This document shows positions 23,682 to 32,330 of a DNA stretch of 37,481 nucleotides, one piece after another (within the stretch, counting starts at the first letter, position 1; each line of letters opens with the position of its first letter). The DNA lies in contig CAIKOD010000103.1 of assembly GCA_903828975.1 (NCBI GenBank), forward strand, positions 1 to 37,481. The letters run 5' to 3'. This DNA comes from an uncultured Methanomicrobiales archaeon. Its GTDB lineage: Archaea; Halobacteriota; Methanomicrobia; Methanomicrobiales; Methanospirillaceae. Below the pieces are notes generated by a model. The model was given only the letters and a program-made list of their open reading frames with translations, was not told the DNA's origin and did no database searches. The position numbers and the translations under genes are program-made.

Positions 23682-23787
23682 CTTCAATGTTATATTCGTC
23701 AGCCCGGTCAAAATATTCTCTGTTGTGCATCCTTTGCCAGGGAGGATCAACCATTAATCCTGCAGGATCATAAAAATAAGAATGCAT
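23659..23787 (-). CDS. Possible 42-residue small protein upstream of the methylase
   Basis: A short frame from ATG 23787 to TAA at 23659, encoding a polar, Tyr/Asp/Glu-rich peptide with GLMVDPPWQRMHNREYF. It overlaps the first bases of the divergent 23782 gene, and its stop is four bases before ATG 23654 of the methylase, so it could be a leader or coupling ORF. There is no clear ribosome-binding site at 23787; ATG 23754 has AGGA but only three bases of spacing. No family recognised. It may be non-coding. Confidence 0.25.
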   Translation of the reverse strand: MHSYFYDPAGLMVDPPWQRMHNREYFDRADEYNIEDDPSIEK

Positions 23788-24339
23788 GAAGTGCTCAGGA
23801 AGGTCGTCCACCTCCTCATCGGGCTCAGCATCGCGATAGCAATCCCGCTGGTCGATATGCAACTGGTCCTCATGGCATTTGTACTCGCCATTTTTGCCGG
23901 GTTTATCCTTTCTGATGCGATATCAAAGGGCTATAAACTGCCCCTGATATCACGTGTGGTACTGCTGCTCGAAAGAGAGGACGTGATGCCCGGGAAAGGG
24001 ACGCTGTATTTTGCAATCGGTGTTTTTTTCGTCCTGGTCTTCTTCCCGCTCCAGGTCGTTATCCCGGCAATAATCTGCCTTGCCGTCCTCGACGGTGTGG
24101 CCACCCTCGTCGGGATCCACTACGGGCAGCATAAAATATGGAAGTCCAAATCCCTGGAAGGGACACTTGCAGGGATAGGTACCACGATTGTGGCCCTCCT
24201 CGTGCTCACACCGCTTTCGATCCCGTTGGCTGCAGCGGCTGCGGTCACGACGGGAGTTGTCGAGCTCCTGTCACCGGTTGATGATAACCTTACGATCCCG
24301 TTGAGCGTGTGTATAGTCCTGACCCTGTTATTCCGCTGA
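23782..24339 (+). CDS. Dolichol/diacylglycerol kinase-like membrane protein (SEC59/DGK family)
   Basis: A 185-residue polytopic protein of the SEC59/VTE5/CTP-dependent lipid kinase group. EVLRKVVHLLIGL is the conserved R.K..H...G opening, and the GKGTLYFAIGVFFV region corresponds to the family's P.KGT nucleotide-site motif. LAVLDGVATLVG and KSLEGTLAG match the D..A...G and KS.EG(T/S)..G motifs. Such enzymes phosphorylate dolichol, diacylglycerol or phytol in archaea and eukaryotes; here the product likely feeds polyprenol-phosphate or archaeal lipid recycling. About seven membrane helices are predicted. It starts at ATG 23782 and is divergent from the methylase. Substrate is not determinable from sequence. 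Confidence 0.85.
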   Translation: MHEVLRKVVHLLIGLSIAIAIPLVDMQLVLMAFVLAIFAGFILSDAISKGYKLPLISRVVLLLEREDVMPGKGTLYFAIGVFFVLVFFPLQVVIPAIICLAVLDGVATLVGIHYGQHKIWKSKSLEGTLAGIGTTIVALLVLTPLSIPLAAAAAVTTGVVELLSPVDDNLTIPLSVCIVLTLLFR

Positions 24340-24434
24340 TTAATAAGGCATTTTCTGAATATGGCGTTGTAATGCCATGATCGGCCCCACTCCGGGCAGG
24401 ACTAAAAACCCGGACCCTAAAAAAAGTGGCTGTT

Positions 24435-25886
24435 TCAAGGCTTTTCTTTTTCTTTGTAACCGTTAAGGAGAAGCGTTGCCAGGTGCTGAACCGGCTTATC
24501 GGTGTGTCCCGCAATATGGAACTCGCAGAACGGGCAGCAGGTGACCACCATTTCTGCCCCGGTTTTTTTAATCTCCTCTCCCCGGCGTTCACCGAGCGCT
24601 GCTGCCTCATCCGGGAACCCCGACCTGACACCACCCCCGGACCCGCAACAGATCGAAGGCATCTCCGTAATATCTGCAACCTTCCGGAGGATAACACGGG
24701 GCTGTTCTGTTATACCCTGGCCCCTGGCAAGGTGACAGGGGTCATGGTAGGTAACATTAAGTCCAAGGTGTGCCGGTGACCCGAAACCGGTCTCAGTGAG
24801 CAGTTCAGAGAAATCCATGACTTTAAATGGAGTTTCATAATCATGCTTGAGCGTTGAGCCGCATCCGGCGCACATGGTCACAACGGTATCGATGCTGAGT
24901 GCTGTGAAAGCCGCAATATTCCGGGCTTTTAAGGTATCGACATATTCAGTCTGGCCGGTCCGGATGAGCGGGGAACCGCAGCAGATCTGGTCCCGGGGAA
25001 TGATAACCCTGACCCCGTTCCTCCTGAGCACCTCGATTGCGTCCAGCGCAGTCTTTGGAAGCCGCAGGTTATACATGCACCCTACAAAGAACCCGACTGA
25101 CTTTTTCACAGGGCCGTAGGGTTCCATGACCTCCGTCGTCAACTCGAGGAATGAGGGTGCGGTCCAGGTGACACTCCGTCCGGTCTCCTTAATAAGGGCT
25201 GCGACCTCCGCATGGCGCGGGAGTGAGTGGCCCTTGTAATGCGCAAGTTCCCTGAGTTTTTCAATGGCTTTTCCGGGTATCTGTATCTCTTTCGGGCAGA
25301 CTTTCCAGCATGCCTGGCAGCTAGTACACCGGAAAAGGCCCTCAGTTACTGCTTCAGACTCCCTGTCCTTCGTATCCCGCGGGTCAAGGGTAAGACGCAT
25401 TTCCTGCCTCATCACCGTAGGTCCCCCAAAGTCTGAAACGGCAAGGGCCGGGCATACCGAAACACAGGCCATGCAGCCGATACAGCTCCGGAGTGGCTTC
25501 ATCGTCTCAACCAGATCTTTCCCTGGCATTTGTGCGGTTGCTGTCGTTTCCGGGCAGATTACCGGCAATGCCTCAATATAGGGAAGGAGATCAACGGCGA
25601 GGTCTTTGATCACAGGGATCTCAAGTGGTTCAACAGAAATTCCGTCCCGGGCCTCCTCCATGCAGGCGAGCACCGGTTCCCCGTTCACCCTGACGGCACA
25701 GCTCCCGCACTGCCCCGTCCCACAGCAGTAGCGGTAGGTGAGGGTCGGGTCGCAGTCATCGTGGATCGCATGAAGGGCATGGAGCACCCTTGCACCTTCA
25801 TGGACCTGGATGGTGTAACTCTCGAAATGCGGTGCATCGTCGTTTTTGGGATCGAACCGTAATACCCGGAGGGTCAGTTGTTTCAT
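24435..25886 (-). CDS. tfrB: Thiol:fumarate reductase subunit B
   Basis: A 483-residue iron-sulfur subunit of the CoM/CoB-dependent fumarate reductase, which reduces fumarate to succinate while forming the CoM-S-S-CoB heterodisulfide. The N-terminal part is succinate-dehydrogenase-like, with a [2Fe-2S] site (YRYCCGTGQCGSCAVRV and a later Cys) and two [4Fe-4S] motifs (CIGCMACVSVCP; CTSCQACWKVCP). The C-terminal half has two CCG cysteine-rich domains (CCGSPL; then HDPCHLARG with CCGSGGG), as in heterodisulfide reductase HdrB, where the thiols react. Start ATG 25886 with GGTGA upstream overlaps the tfrA stop (ATGA). This subunit layout is specific to methanogens. Confidence 0.93.
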   Translation of the reverse strand: MKQLTLRVLRFDPKNDDAPHFESYTIQVHEGARVLHALHAIHDDCDPTLTYRYCCGTGQCGSCAVRVNGEPVLACMEEARDGISVEPLEIPVIKDLAVDLLPYIEALPVICPETTATAQMPGKDLVETMKPLRSCIGCMACVSVCPALAVSDFGGPTVMRQEMRLTLDPRDTKDRESEAVTEGLFRCTSCQACWKVCPKEIQIPGKAIEKLRELAHYKGHSLPRHAEVAALIKETGRSVTWTAPSFLELTTEVMEPYGPVKKSVGFFVGCMYNLRLPKTALDAIEVLRRNGVRVIIPRDQICCGSPLIRTGQTEYVDTLKARNIAAFTALSIDTVVTMCAGCGSTLKHDYETPFKVMDFSELLTETGFGSPAHLGLNVTYHDPCHLARGQGITEQPRVILRKVADITEMPSICCGSGGGVRSGFPDEAAALGERRGEEIKKTGAEMVVTCCPFCEFHIAGHTDKPVQHLATLLLNGYKEKEKP

Positions 25887-27505
25887 CTGCTCACCTTCCC
25901 GATCCCCCGGCAACCCCGGGAAATAAAGGTATGTCCAAAGGGTGATGTTTCCATTGTCCAGTCCTGTGCAATGTCTTTCCTGACATGGGCACCCCTCGAC
26001 TCAGGGCGGAGGAGCGCGGAGTCGACGATAAGTGAGGCAGTAGTAAGCATGTTCCTCACAGTACAGCATTCCACCAGGTTTTCTGCCGTCATGGCACGTA
26101 GTTGCAGGGACTGGAGGTGCTGGATCACCGAGCGGGTCTGCTGCAGGGCAGGCAGGGTCCGGAAGATCCCGGCTCCTTCCCACATCGATAGTTTCAGTTG
26201 TCTCCATACTGCTGCAGGGTCAGACGTCCCGGTGAAGTATTTCCCGAGCCTGTTCCTCTCGCCCTCCACCTGGGCAGGATCGTGGCTCCTGCCGTGGACT
26301 GCCGCTTTACCTGCAGTTTCTCCGGCCCGCTTTCCAAATACCTGTGTTTCCGCGAGTGCATTCCCCCCGAGGCGGTTGGCCCCGTGGACGCCTCCGGAAA
26401 CTTCCCCGCAGGCAAATAGTCCTTTTAGGGTAGTGGAACAATCAGGCCGGATGCGAAGGCCTCCCATGATATGGTGTGCCGTGGGGGCCACTTCCATCGG
26501 CTCCACCCGGATATCAACCCCGAATTTCAGGAACTGCTCGAGCATTACCGGGAGACGGCTCTCGATCTGGGAAGCAGGGAGGTGGGTGACATCGAGATAG
26601 ACACCCCCGTGCTCCGTGCCCCGCCCGTCCAGTATTTCTGTGGCAATTGAACGGGAGACCACGTCACGGGTGGATAATTCCATCCGCTCAGGGTCATACC
26701 TGGTCATGAACCGCTCCCCGAGCTTGTTTTTAAGCAGGCCCCCTTCACCGCGGACAGCTTCGGTCACCAGCCGGCCCCTTGCGTCATAGGGGTACACTGC
26801 ACCGGTAGGATGGAACTGTATCTGTTCCATGTCGATTACTTCAGCACCGGCCCGGTAACCGAGTGCGTACCCATCCCCGGTACCACTCGAGGAGTTGGTC
26901 GAGATATCATACACCCGGGTCCCTCCGCCCGTTGCGATGACCGTGCTGTCCGAACGGAACAGCATGACCTCGCCATTACGGTCAAGCCCCATGGCCCCTG
27001 AGACTCGTCCTTCGTATTCAAGGAGCGAAATAATCGAGACTTCCTGGTAGGTCTCCACCTCCGTGTCAGCCATACGCTCGGTGAGGGTGGTCATCATCTC
27101 GTGGCCTGTCCGGTCCCCCGCGTAGCAGGTCCTCGGGAACCTCTGGCCCCCGAACGGGCGCTGGGCGACACATGCGCAGTCATCCACGTCGAAGACGGCA
27201 CCCCAGCGGATGAGATCGGCCATCCTGTCTGGTGCCTCGTCAACCAGTACCCTGACCAGGCCGGGGTCGTTTAAGTACGCTCCACCACGCAGGGTGTCCT
27301 CATAATGGCCCTCGCAGGAGTCCAGTTCTTTGAGCACTGCATTATAGCCGCCTTCGGCCATCGTTGTGCACCCTCCCTTGCCAACAATGGTCTTCGAGAC
27401 AAGCACGGTATCACCGTACTGGTCGGCTTCAATCGCGGCTCGTACGCCTGCTCCACCGCTGCCGATTACGAGGACATGACAATCGACCACTTCATCTGAC
27501 CGCAT
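25883..27505 (-). CDS. tfrA: Thiol:fumarate reductase subunit A (flavoprotein)
   Basis: The 540-residue catalytic flavoprotein of TfrAB, homologous to SdhA/FrdA. The FAD site is VLVIGSGGAGVRAAIEA near the N-terminus. HPTGAVYPYDARGRLVTEAVRGEGG and the RDVVSRSI segment are the substrate-site signatures of fumarate reductases, with the catalytic arginine expected there. HHIMGGLRI and CGEVSGGVHGANRLGGNALAE are the later FAD and active-site motifs. The cytoplasmic enzyme supplies succinate for biosynthesis in methanogens that lack a complete TCA cycle. It starts at ATG 27505 and is divergent from lysC, with only about 50 bases between the genes. An AT-rich TATA-like stretch (27530-27541) can serve both. 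Confidence 0.93.
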   Translation of the reverse strand: MRSDEVVDCHVLVIGSGGAGVRAAIEADQYGDTVLVSKTIVGKGGCTTMAEGGYNAVLKELDSCEGHYEDTLRGGAYLNDPGLVRVLVDEAPDRMADLIRWGAVFDVDDCACVAQRPFGGQRFPRTCYAGDRTGHEMMTTLTERMADTEVETYQEVSIISLLEYEGRVSGAMGLDRNGEVMLFRSDSTVIATGGGTRVYDISTNSSSGTGDGYALGYRAGAEVIDMEQIQFHPTGAVYPYDARGRLVTEAVRGEGGLLKNKLGERFMTRYDPERMELSTRDVVSRSIATEILDGRGTEHGGVYLDVTHLPASQIESRLPVMLEQFLKFGVDIRVEPMEVAPTAHHIMGGLRIRPDCSTTLKGLFACGEVSGGVHGANRLGGNALAETQVFGKRAGETAGKAAVHGRSHDPAQVEGERNRLGKYFTGTSDPAAVWRQLKLSMWEGAGIFRTLPALQQTRSVIQHLQSLQLRAMTAENLVECCTVRNMLTTASLIVDSALLRPESRGAHVRKDIAQDWTMETSPFGHTFISRGCRGIGKVSR

Positions 27506-27521
27506 CTTATTATTATCTGCA

Positions 27522-27541
27522 TCCTATAATTACATAAATAG
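27522..27541. promoter_or_regulatory. Shared promoter region of divergent tfrA and lysC
   Basis: TATAATTACATAAATAGCTA lies between starts only 52 bases apart. The TATA-like boxes fit short-leader or leaderless transcripts in both directions: about 25-30 bases upstream of both the tfrA ATG and the lysC GTG or ATG. Positional inference only. Confidence 0.45.
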
Positions 27542-27557
27542 CTAGGGAATTGTAAGA

Positions 27558-28967
27558 GTGGCCAGAATGAGGTTTTTAATGAAATTTGGCGGCACTTCTG
27601 TTGCGGATGCCGCAAGCATTTCCCGCGTCACTGGTATCATACGGCAGTATCACGCAAGCGGGAACGAGGTGGCGGTCGTTATATCCGCACAGCGCGGGGT
27701 AACGGACCAGCTTATTGCGGTTGCCACGGAGGTCGTGAACAGTCCTGACAGTGTCATGGTCGGGCCTTTTATCGAGTCCCTCCGGGTACGGCATATGAAG
27801 GCCCTGGAAGGTTCAGCTAAGGACTACGTAGCTGAAGTTGCCCCGCTCATTGAAGACCGGCTTGAGAAACTGCAAAATATCCTCTATGCTGTCCACAACC
27901 TGAGGGATCTCACCCCGAGGTCAAAGGACTATATCATCACCTTTGGCGAACGCCTCAATTCACTGGTGGTAAGTGCCACCTTCCGGCAGCAGGGGATCCC
28001 GTCGAGTGTCCTTGACGGGTGCGAGGCAGGGATCCTGACCACGGCCCAGCATGGCGAAGCGATGGCGCTACCGGAAGGGGAGAAAAAGATAAAAAGCTCT
28101 ATTGTCCCTCTCCTCTCCAGCCAGGTACCGGTAATCATGGGGTTCATGGGATGTACCGGGAACGGTGTCCTGACCACGCTCGGCCGGAGTGGTTCTGATT
28201 ATTCCGCAGCGATTATCGGTGCCGGGATTGATGCAGACGAGATCTGGATCTGGACTGACGTGGACGGGATCATGACCTCAGACCCGAGAGTGATCAACGA
28301 TGCCCGTGTCCTCGACTCGGTGTCCTACCTCGAGGTCATGGAGCTCTCGTTCTTCGGGGCAAAAGTGATGCACCCACGTTCGATTGAACCGGCGATGAAG
28401 AAGGATATCCTTGTCAGGGTGAAGAACACCTTCAACCCCGACCATCCAGGGACCTGCATTGTCAGGAACGTCCGCGATGACAGCCGCGTTGTCAAGGCAA
28501 TCACCTATATAGAAAAAGTTGCTGCCATCAATATCAACGGTGCCCAGATGATCGGCAGGCCGGGTGTCGCGAAAGCAATATTTTCAGCCCTGTCCGATAG
28601 TGAAGTCAACGTGATGATGATCTCGCAGGGGTCGTCGGAGGCGAATATCTCGCTCATTATTGACGAGGCACAGGCAGCAGCAGCATCAGAATCGCTGGCA
28701 GCACTTGCCAAACGGGGGATTGTCCGCGAGGTTACACTCGACCGGGATGTCTGTGCCGTGGCAGTCGTTGGTTCAGGAATGGCAGGAGCGAAAGGGACCG
28801 GCGGGCGGATCTTTACGGCCCTCGGCCGGGAGGACATCAATGTACGGATGATCTCACAGGGGTCATCAGAAGTCAATATATCATTTGTTGTGAAGCAGGA
28901 GGACGGGCCTCGTGCAGTGCGGGTACTGCATGACGAGTTCAGGCTGTCAGAGGAATGTGATGACTGA
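27558..28967 (+). CDS. lysC: Aspartate kinase
   Basis: A 469-residue aspartate kinase that phosphorylates aspartate in the first step of lysine, threonine and methionine synthesis. The N-terminus has the kinase signature MKFGGTSVADA, followed by VVISAQRGVTD and FGERLNS. GRSGSDYSAAIIGAG and TDVDGIMTSDPR are ATP/aspartate site motifs. The C-terminal part has two ACT domains (about 325-400 and 405-469), each with a near-identical ISQGSSE(A/V)NISF/L segment, which implies feedback control by an amino acid such as threonine or lysine. The start could be GTG 27558 or ATG 27567 (MRFLMKFGG); a clear ribosome-binding site is absent. Its last eight bases overlap purM. Confidence 0.94.
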   Translation: MARMRFLMKFGGTSVADAASISRVTGIIRQYHASGNEVAVVISAQRGVTDQLIAVATEVVNSPDSVMVGPFIESLRVRHMKALEGSAKDYVAEVAPLIEDRLEKLQNILYAVHNLRDLTPRSKDYIITFGERLNSLVVSATFRQQGIPSSVLDGCEAGILTTAQHGEAMALPEGEKKIKSSIVPLLSSQVPVIMGFMGCTGNGVLTTLGRSGSDYSAAIIGAGIDADEIWIWTDVDGIMTSDPRVINDARVLDSVSYLEVMELSFFGAKVMHPRSIEPAMKKDILVRVKNTFNPDHPGTCIVRNVRDDSRVVKAITYIEKVAAININGAQMIGRPGVAKAIFSALSDSEVNVMMISQGSSEANISLIIDEAQAAAASESLAALAKRGIVREVTLDRDVCAVAVVGSGMAGAKGTGGRIFTALGREDINVRMISQGSSEVNISFVVKQEDGPRAVRVLHDEFRLSEECDD

Positions 28968-29952
28968 GGACGCATACCGGGAAGCGGGGGTTGATATCGA
29001 CCTTGAAGCAGCGGCAGTAAAATCGCTGATCAGCAATCTCAGCTACCGGCGTCGCGGGCAGAACCGGATGCTTGGCAGTGTTGGCCATTATGCCGGCCTG
29101 ATCGATTTTGGGGAAAAAGTCCTCGCTCTTACCGTGGATGGCGTAGGGACCAAGATGCTTGTTGCCGACCACATGCACGACTGGAGCACGGTCGGTATCG
29201 ACTGCATCGCAATGAACGTGAACGACCTCTACGTGATGAACCTCGAACCCATAGCTTTTGTCGATTACGTTGCAACCGACCGGCTCGATACCGGAAAAAT
29301 GGCACAGATCGGTACCGGGCTGAACGAAGGGGCAAAGCTGGCAAACATCGATATTGTGGGCGGCGAGACTGCGACGCTCCGTGGCCTTGTGAATGGCCTT
29401 GACCTCGCCGGTACGTGTCTTGGGATCCAGGACAAGAACAAAGTTGTGAACGGTGAAACAATACAGCCCGGTGACCTGATCGTCGGGGTCCCTTCAAGTG
29501 GTGTCCATAGCAATGGTCTCACCCTCGCCCGGAAAGTCGCAGAAGAGCATGGCGGTTACGAGGCAAAGCTTGGGAATGGCAGGACTCTCGGTGCTGAACT
29601 CCTTACTCCTACGAGAATCTACCACGAGAGCCTGGATGTGAACCGCAAGGTGGCGGTACATGGGATGTGCCATATAACGGGTGGGGGACTGCTCAATTTC
29701 ACCCGCCTTTCCCGGTATGGATTTAATTTCAATGACCCGCTGCCCCCGCAGGAGATATTCCGCTGGATACAGGAGAGTGGGAAGATACAGGATTCTGTAA
29801 TGTACCGGACCTTTAACATGGGAATGGGCTATGCCTACATTGTTGCTTCGGCCAGTGCAGGGGAGGTCATCCGCGAGTTACCGGGTGCGAAGGTAGTGGG
29901 AGAGGTAACCAAACAACCGGGTGTCCTGTTGCATGGTAAGCATGTGACGTGA
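28960..29952 (+). CDS. purM: Phosphoribosylformylglycinamidine cyclo-ligase
   Basis: A 330-residue AIR synthetase of purine biosynthesis, converting FGAM to AIR with ATP. It begins MTEDAYREAGVDIDLEAA, then shows the typical VDGVGTK substrate motif, MNVNDLYVMNLEPIAFVDY (D in the nucleotide site) and VGGETATL. GVHSNGLTLARK and HITGGGLLN complete the PurM fold signatures. I chose ATG 28960 with GAGG five bases before it; the frame is open further upstream only as a shadow inside lysC. It overlaps lysC by eight bases, so the two are co-translated although their pathways differ. purF lies about 2.4 kb downstream. Confidence 0.95.
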   Translation: MTEDAYREAGVDIDLEAAAVKSLISNLSYRRRGQNRMLGSVGHYAGLIDFGEKVLALTVDGVGTKMLVADHMHDWSTVGIDCIAMNVNDLYVMNLEPIAFVDYVATDRLDTGKMAQIGTGLNEGAKLANIDIVGGETATLRGLVNGLDLAGTCLGIQDKNKVVNGETIQPGDLIVGVPSSGVHSNGLTLARKVAEEHGGYEAKLGNGRTLGAELLTPTRIYHESLDVNRKVAVHGMCHITGGGLLNFTRLSRYGFNFNDPLPPQEIFRWIQESGKIQDSVMYRTFNMGMGYAYIVASASAGEVIRELPGAKVVGEVTKQPGVLLHGKHVT

Positions 29953-30043
29953 ACGCCTGACCTGATATGGAGAGTGAATTTCCTCCACCCTTCGCCCCGG
30001 TTTCATCAATTTTTTCGAAAAAGAGTCGGTTAAAAGCGCCGGA

Positions 30044-30634
30044 CTATCTAAAAAGGGACTTTCCAATAGAATGTTCTGGTGGACTTTCAGAACCGCAGTC
30101 CTCTTCTCCCTCATCCCCTTCTTCCGGATAAGGAAGTTTTTTGGTTTTCTCAGAAATAATAGCACTGTTTCCGGAAGGGTCATCGATAATGAGAGTCACC
30201 GGGCGCTCCCCTCTCTTAACCGCCGCTACATCTTCGAGGAATTTTTTTGCATTTTCCCGTTCTGTTTCATCCCCATGGGCGATTACACCCTCCACAGCCT
30301 CTGTGACCCGGTTAAGGACACCTTCAATATTGGAGACGAACCCCTCGCAGGCCGGACCGGGATCGATCCTGACCCCGAGTTCCGGTATCATGACAATCCC
30401 CTCCATGCTCCGTACAACCCGGACATCTATATCGTCAGGAGTCGCAATACGGAACTCCTGCCGCCCTGGCGCCTGGGTGGTCAGCACCTGGGTATCGACA
30501 TACCGGTAGCCGCACTTGGTACAAAGGGCACGGATAATAATAATATCAGAGAAATAAGGGATATTATCCGTCTGGTACAGGTACTCGATCTCAGCATTAC
30601 ATACCGGGCATGGACCGGGGACAATGGTCAGCAC
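30044..30634 (-). CDS. ZPR1-type zinc-finger protein
   Basis: A 196-residue archaeal homologue of the eukaryotic ZPR1 zinc-finger domain. The zinc site is C9-x2-C12 (PGPCPVCNAEIEY) and C38-x2-C41 (RALCTKCGYRYVD). The hydrophobic region of the ZPR1 fold contains TPDDIDVRVVRSMEGIVMIPELGVRIDPG. The C-terminus is acidic (EEGDEGEEDCGSES). Eukaryotic ZPR1 acts in eEF1A folding; the archaeal role is unproven. The start is GTG 30634, overlapping the stop of the upstream SepF gene by one base, so both are translated from one message. Confidence 0.88.
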   Translation of the reverse strand: MLTIVPGPCPVCNAEIEYLYQTDNIPYFSDIIIIRALCTKCGYRYVDTQVLTTQAPGRQEFRIATPDDIDVRVVRSMEGIVMIPELGVRIDPGPACEGFVSNIEGVLNRVTEAVEGVIAHGDETERENAKKFLEDVAAVKRGERPVTLIIDDPSGNSAIISEKTKKLPYPEEGDEGEEDCGSESPPEHSIGKSLFR

Positions 30635-31002
30635 TAGACGGCTCCGATCTTGTCACGCGAGATCCTGACGCCCCCGGGTGCCAGGACAACGTAACGCTGG
30701 TCGCCAAGGCCGATAATGTCCCCGTTTACATCCTTTGTGACTTCTTTTAAGTCCCTGAGCACCCGCTCGTACATGATCTTGTCCATCTTTAACCTGCTGA
30801 TATCGACGATCACGATATTACCATTATAGATTTCATCCTTGACTTTAGGGCTGTCCTTGATATCGGAAATAGTTGCTATTTTTATAAGTAGTACCGGGGC
30901 ATCCTCAGTGCCTTCATAGTCCTCGAGATTGAGTTCCATGTAATCGCCTTCATCGGCCGGGGTGCTGGACTTCCCAAGAAGAGAATCGAATATTTTTCCC
31001 AT
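30634..31002 (-). CDS. sepF: Archaeal SepF cell-division protein
   Basis: A 122-residue protein of the archaeal SepF family, the membrane anchor of FtsZ in most Euryarchaeota. The N-terminus MGKIFDSLLGK is the amphipathic membrane-targeting helix. A short acidic linker follows, then the globular core (VLLIKIATISDIKDSPKVKD, GNIVIVDISRLKMDK, LGDQRYVVLAPGGVRISRDK), which dimerises and binds FtsZ. Length and layout match characterised archaeal SepF. It is co-transcribed with the ZPR1 gene. No ftsZ lies in the window. Confidence 0.92.
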   Translation of the reverse strand: MGKIFDSLLGKSSTPADEGDYMELNLEDYEGTEDAPVLLIKIATISDIKDSPKVKDEIYNGNIVIVDISRLKMDKIMYERVLRDLKEVTKDVNGDIIGLGDQRYVVLAPGGVRISRDKIGAV

Positions 31003-31136
31003 AAAAAAATGGTATATTGAATTTTATTTAATAGTATCTATTCAGAAAAACGGCGGATTTTTCTTTTTGGTTGTAATGTCCGGATTTCTGTTGAGAATGA
31101 ACTGTAACAGAATAGTAAAAAATGGAGTAATCCTGG

Positions 31137-31634
31137 TCAGTATTCAAGTGCCCATATTTCGTCCCCGACATGGTGGATGTTCCTGCACATCTTTCCGGTT
31201 GTTTTCCCGCGTAACTCACCGGCATCAAAAAGGGGTATGCAGATCGCGATCGGCTTCCCGTGCCGCTCCTCCACCACCTGGGCAGGGGAACCTGCTTTTA
31301 TGTCATCGGAAACCGAAACGATCCCGGGGCGCATAACATCCGCACCGTTCACGACATAAGAGACCGCGCCGGAATCGACCACGATACGCCGTTGCAGGAA
31401 GGGTTGCTCGAGGAGCCCTCTCAGCGTGGGAAAAATTACCCCGTCCAGGTCCATGAGGAGCGGTTTCTTGTCGACCATATAGAGCTTGAGCGAGGAGCTC
31501 GTCTCGACTATCTCAAGCTGGTCACAATAGAACCGGGACTCTGCCTCGCCAATCTCCGATTGTAATCGTGAATAGATGACAGATACCTGGGACTTTCTCA
31601 GGGTATGTCTTTTTTTCAGCTGGATCTTTGACAT
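31137..31634 (-). CDS. PUA-domain RNA-binding protein (MCT-1-like)
   Basis: A 165-residue archaeal protein with an N-terminal pre-PUA region (MSKIQLKKRHTLRKSQVSVI) and a C-terminal PUA domain (about 80-160): RRIVVDSGAVSYVVNGADVMRPGIVSVSDDIKAG, with the typical G.DVM.PG motif, and KPIAICIP...GK. Relatives include MCT-1/Tma20 and archaeal PUA proteins that bind ribosomal or transfer RNA. It is divergent from the lsm-L37e cluster by about 240 bases, an RNA-metabolism setting that agrees with this assignment. Exact RNA partner unknown. Confidence 0.88.
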   Translation of the reverse strand: MSKIQLKKRHTLRKSQVSVIYSRLQSEIGEAESRFYCDQLEIVETSSSLKLYMVDKKPLLMDLDGVIFPTLRGLLEQPFLQRRIVVDSGAVSYVVNGADVMRPGIVSVSDDIKAGSPAQVVEERHGKPIAICIPLFDAGELRGKTTGKMCRNIHHVGDEIWALEY

Positions 31635-31814
31635 GTTCGTCCCGGCTTATTGGTATGTTGCCAGGTGAAAGAAAATGTATCTCTCTCATCCCTCGTATTT
31701 TTTGGTTACATGAATCAAAGATTTACTATAGAGGCATGGTGGATCCCTGTCTGTCAGGGGGAATCCCCGGGTATCTGTTTTTCGTGACAGAGGTGATGGA
31801 AATGATCATGGACG

Positions 31815-31825
31815 TTATATTTAAG
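31815..31825 (+). promoter_or_regulatory. Candidate TATA box of the lsm operon
   Basis: TTATATTTAAG lies 64-54 bases before the lsm start and predicts a transcript start near 31847-31850, a leader of about 30 bases. The upstream gap (31635-31814) shows no other element. Confidence 0.5.
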
Positions 31826-31878
31826 TATCCTCCTCACTCACATATATTACTCCAAAGCTATGTAAACAGGGTAATTGT

Positions 31879-32109
31879 ATGACTAAAAGGCCGTTGGATA
31901 TTTTGGACCTGGTGCTGAATCGTCAGCCTGTTATCGTATCTCTCAAAGGGGGAAGGGAACTTCGAGGAATCCTTCAGGGGTATGACGTGCACATGAACCT
32001 TGTGCTTGAAAAAGCCACAGATGTGGAGAACGATGTATCGAAAAATGTCGGGACCCTCATTGTACGTGGAGACAATGTGATCTATATATCACCCTCAGTT
32101 GAACAATAA
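31879..32109 (+). CDS. Sm-like (LSm) RNA-binding protein
   Basis: A 76-residue archaeal Sm-like protein that assembles as a heptameric ring and binds U-rich RNA. Sm1 is visible as [30 protein letters not shown] (with G.L.GYD.HMN), and Sm2 as [14 protein letters not shown] (the I(V)RG.N(V) motif). It is 27 bases upstream of ribosomal protein L37e, an arrangement common across archaea, and purF follows. It is probably the first gene of a small operon. Confidence 0.96.
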   Translation: MTKRPLDILDLVLNRQPVIVSLKGGRELRGILQGYDVHMNLVLEKATDVENDVSKNVGTLIVRGDNVIYISPSVEQ

Positions 32110-32136
32110 GTGGAACATTTTTCCAGGTGAAATGCT

Positions 32137-32319
32137 ATGTCAAAGGGAACTCCCTCAATGGGAAAGCGGAACAAGAAGACCCACATTGCGTGCAGGCGCT
32201 GCGGCAGTATATCCTATCACTGCCGGCACAAGTCCTGCGCTGCGTGCGGTTTCGGTAAAAGCAGCAGAATGCGCAGTGTAAGATGGCTGGATAAGCGACC
32301 AAAAGTGCCTACTCATTAG
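32137..32319 (+). CDS. rpl37e: 50S ribosomal protein L37e
   Basis: A 60-residue ribosomal protein L37e. The N-terminus [23 protein letters not shown] and the later [18 protein letters not shown] show four cysteines arranged C-x2-C and C-x2-C around the basic RNA-binding loop, forming the zinc finger. It is archaeal and eukaryotic only. It is co-transcribed with lsm and precedes purF by 11 bases. Confidence 0.96.
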   Translation: MSKGTPSMGKRNKKTHIACRRCGSISYHCRHKSCAACGFGKSSRMRSVRWLDKRPKVPTH

Positions 32320-32330
32320 AGAGTTCTGAC

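Noticed and set aside
25878-26600. 240-codon plus-strand frame opposite tfrA
   Set aside because: It is antisense to the conserved tfrA gene, and its translation shows no motif; it is a long shadow ORF of GC-rich coding sequence.
30071-30637. 188-codon plus-strand frame opposite the ZPR1 gene
   Set aside because: The opposite strand has a convincing ZPR1 protein with paired zinc motifs and coupling to sepF.
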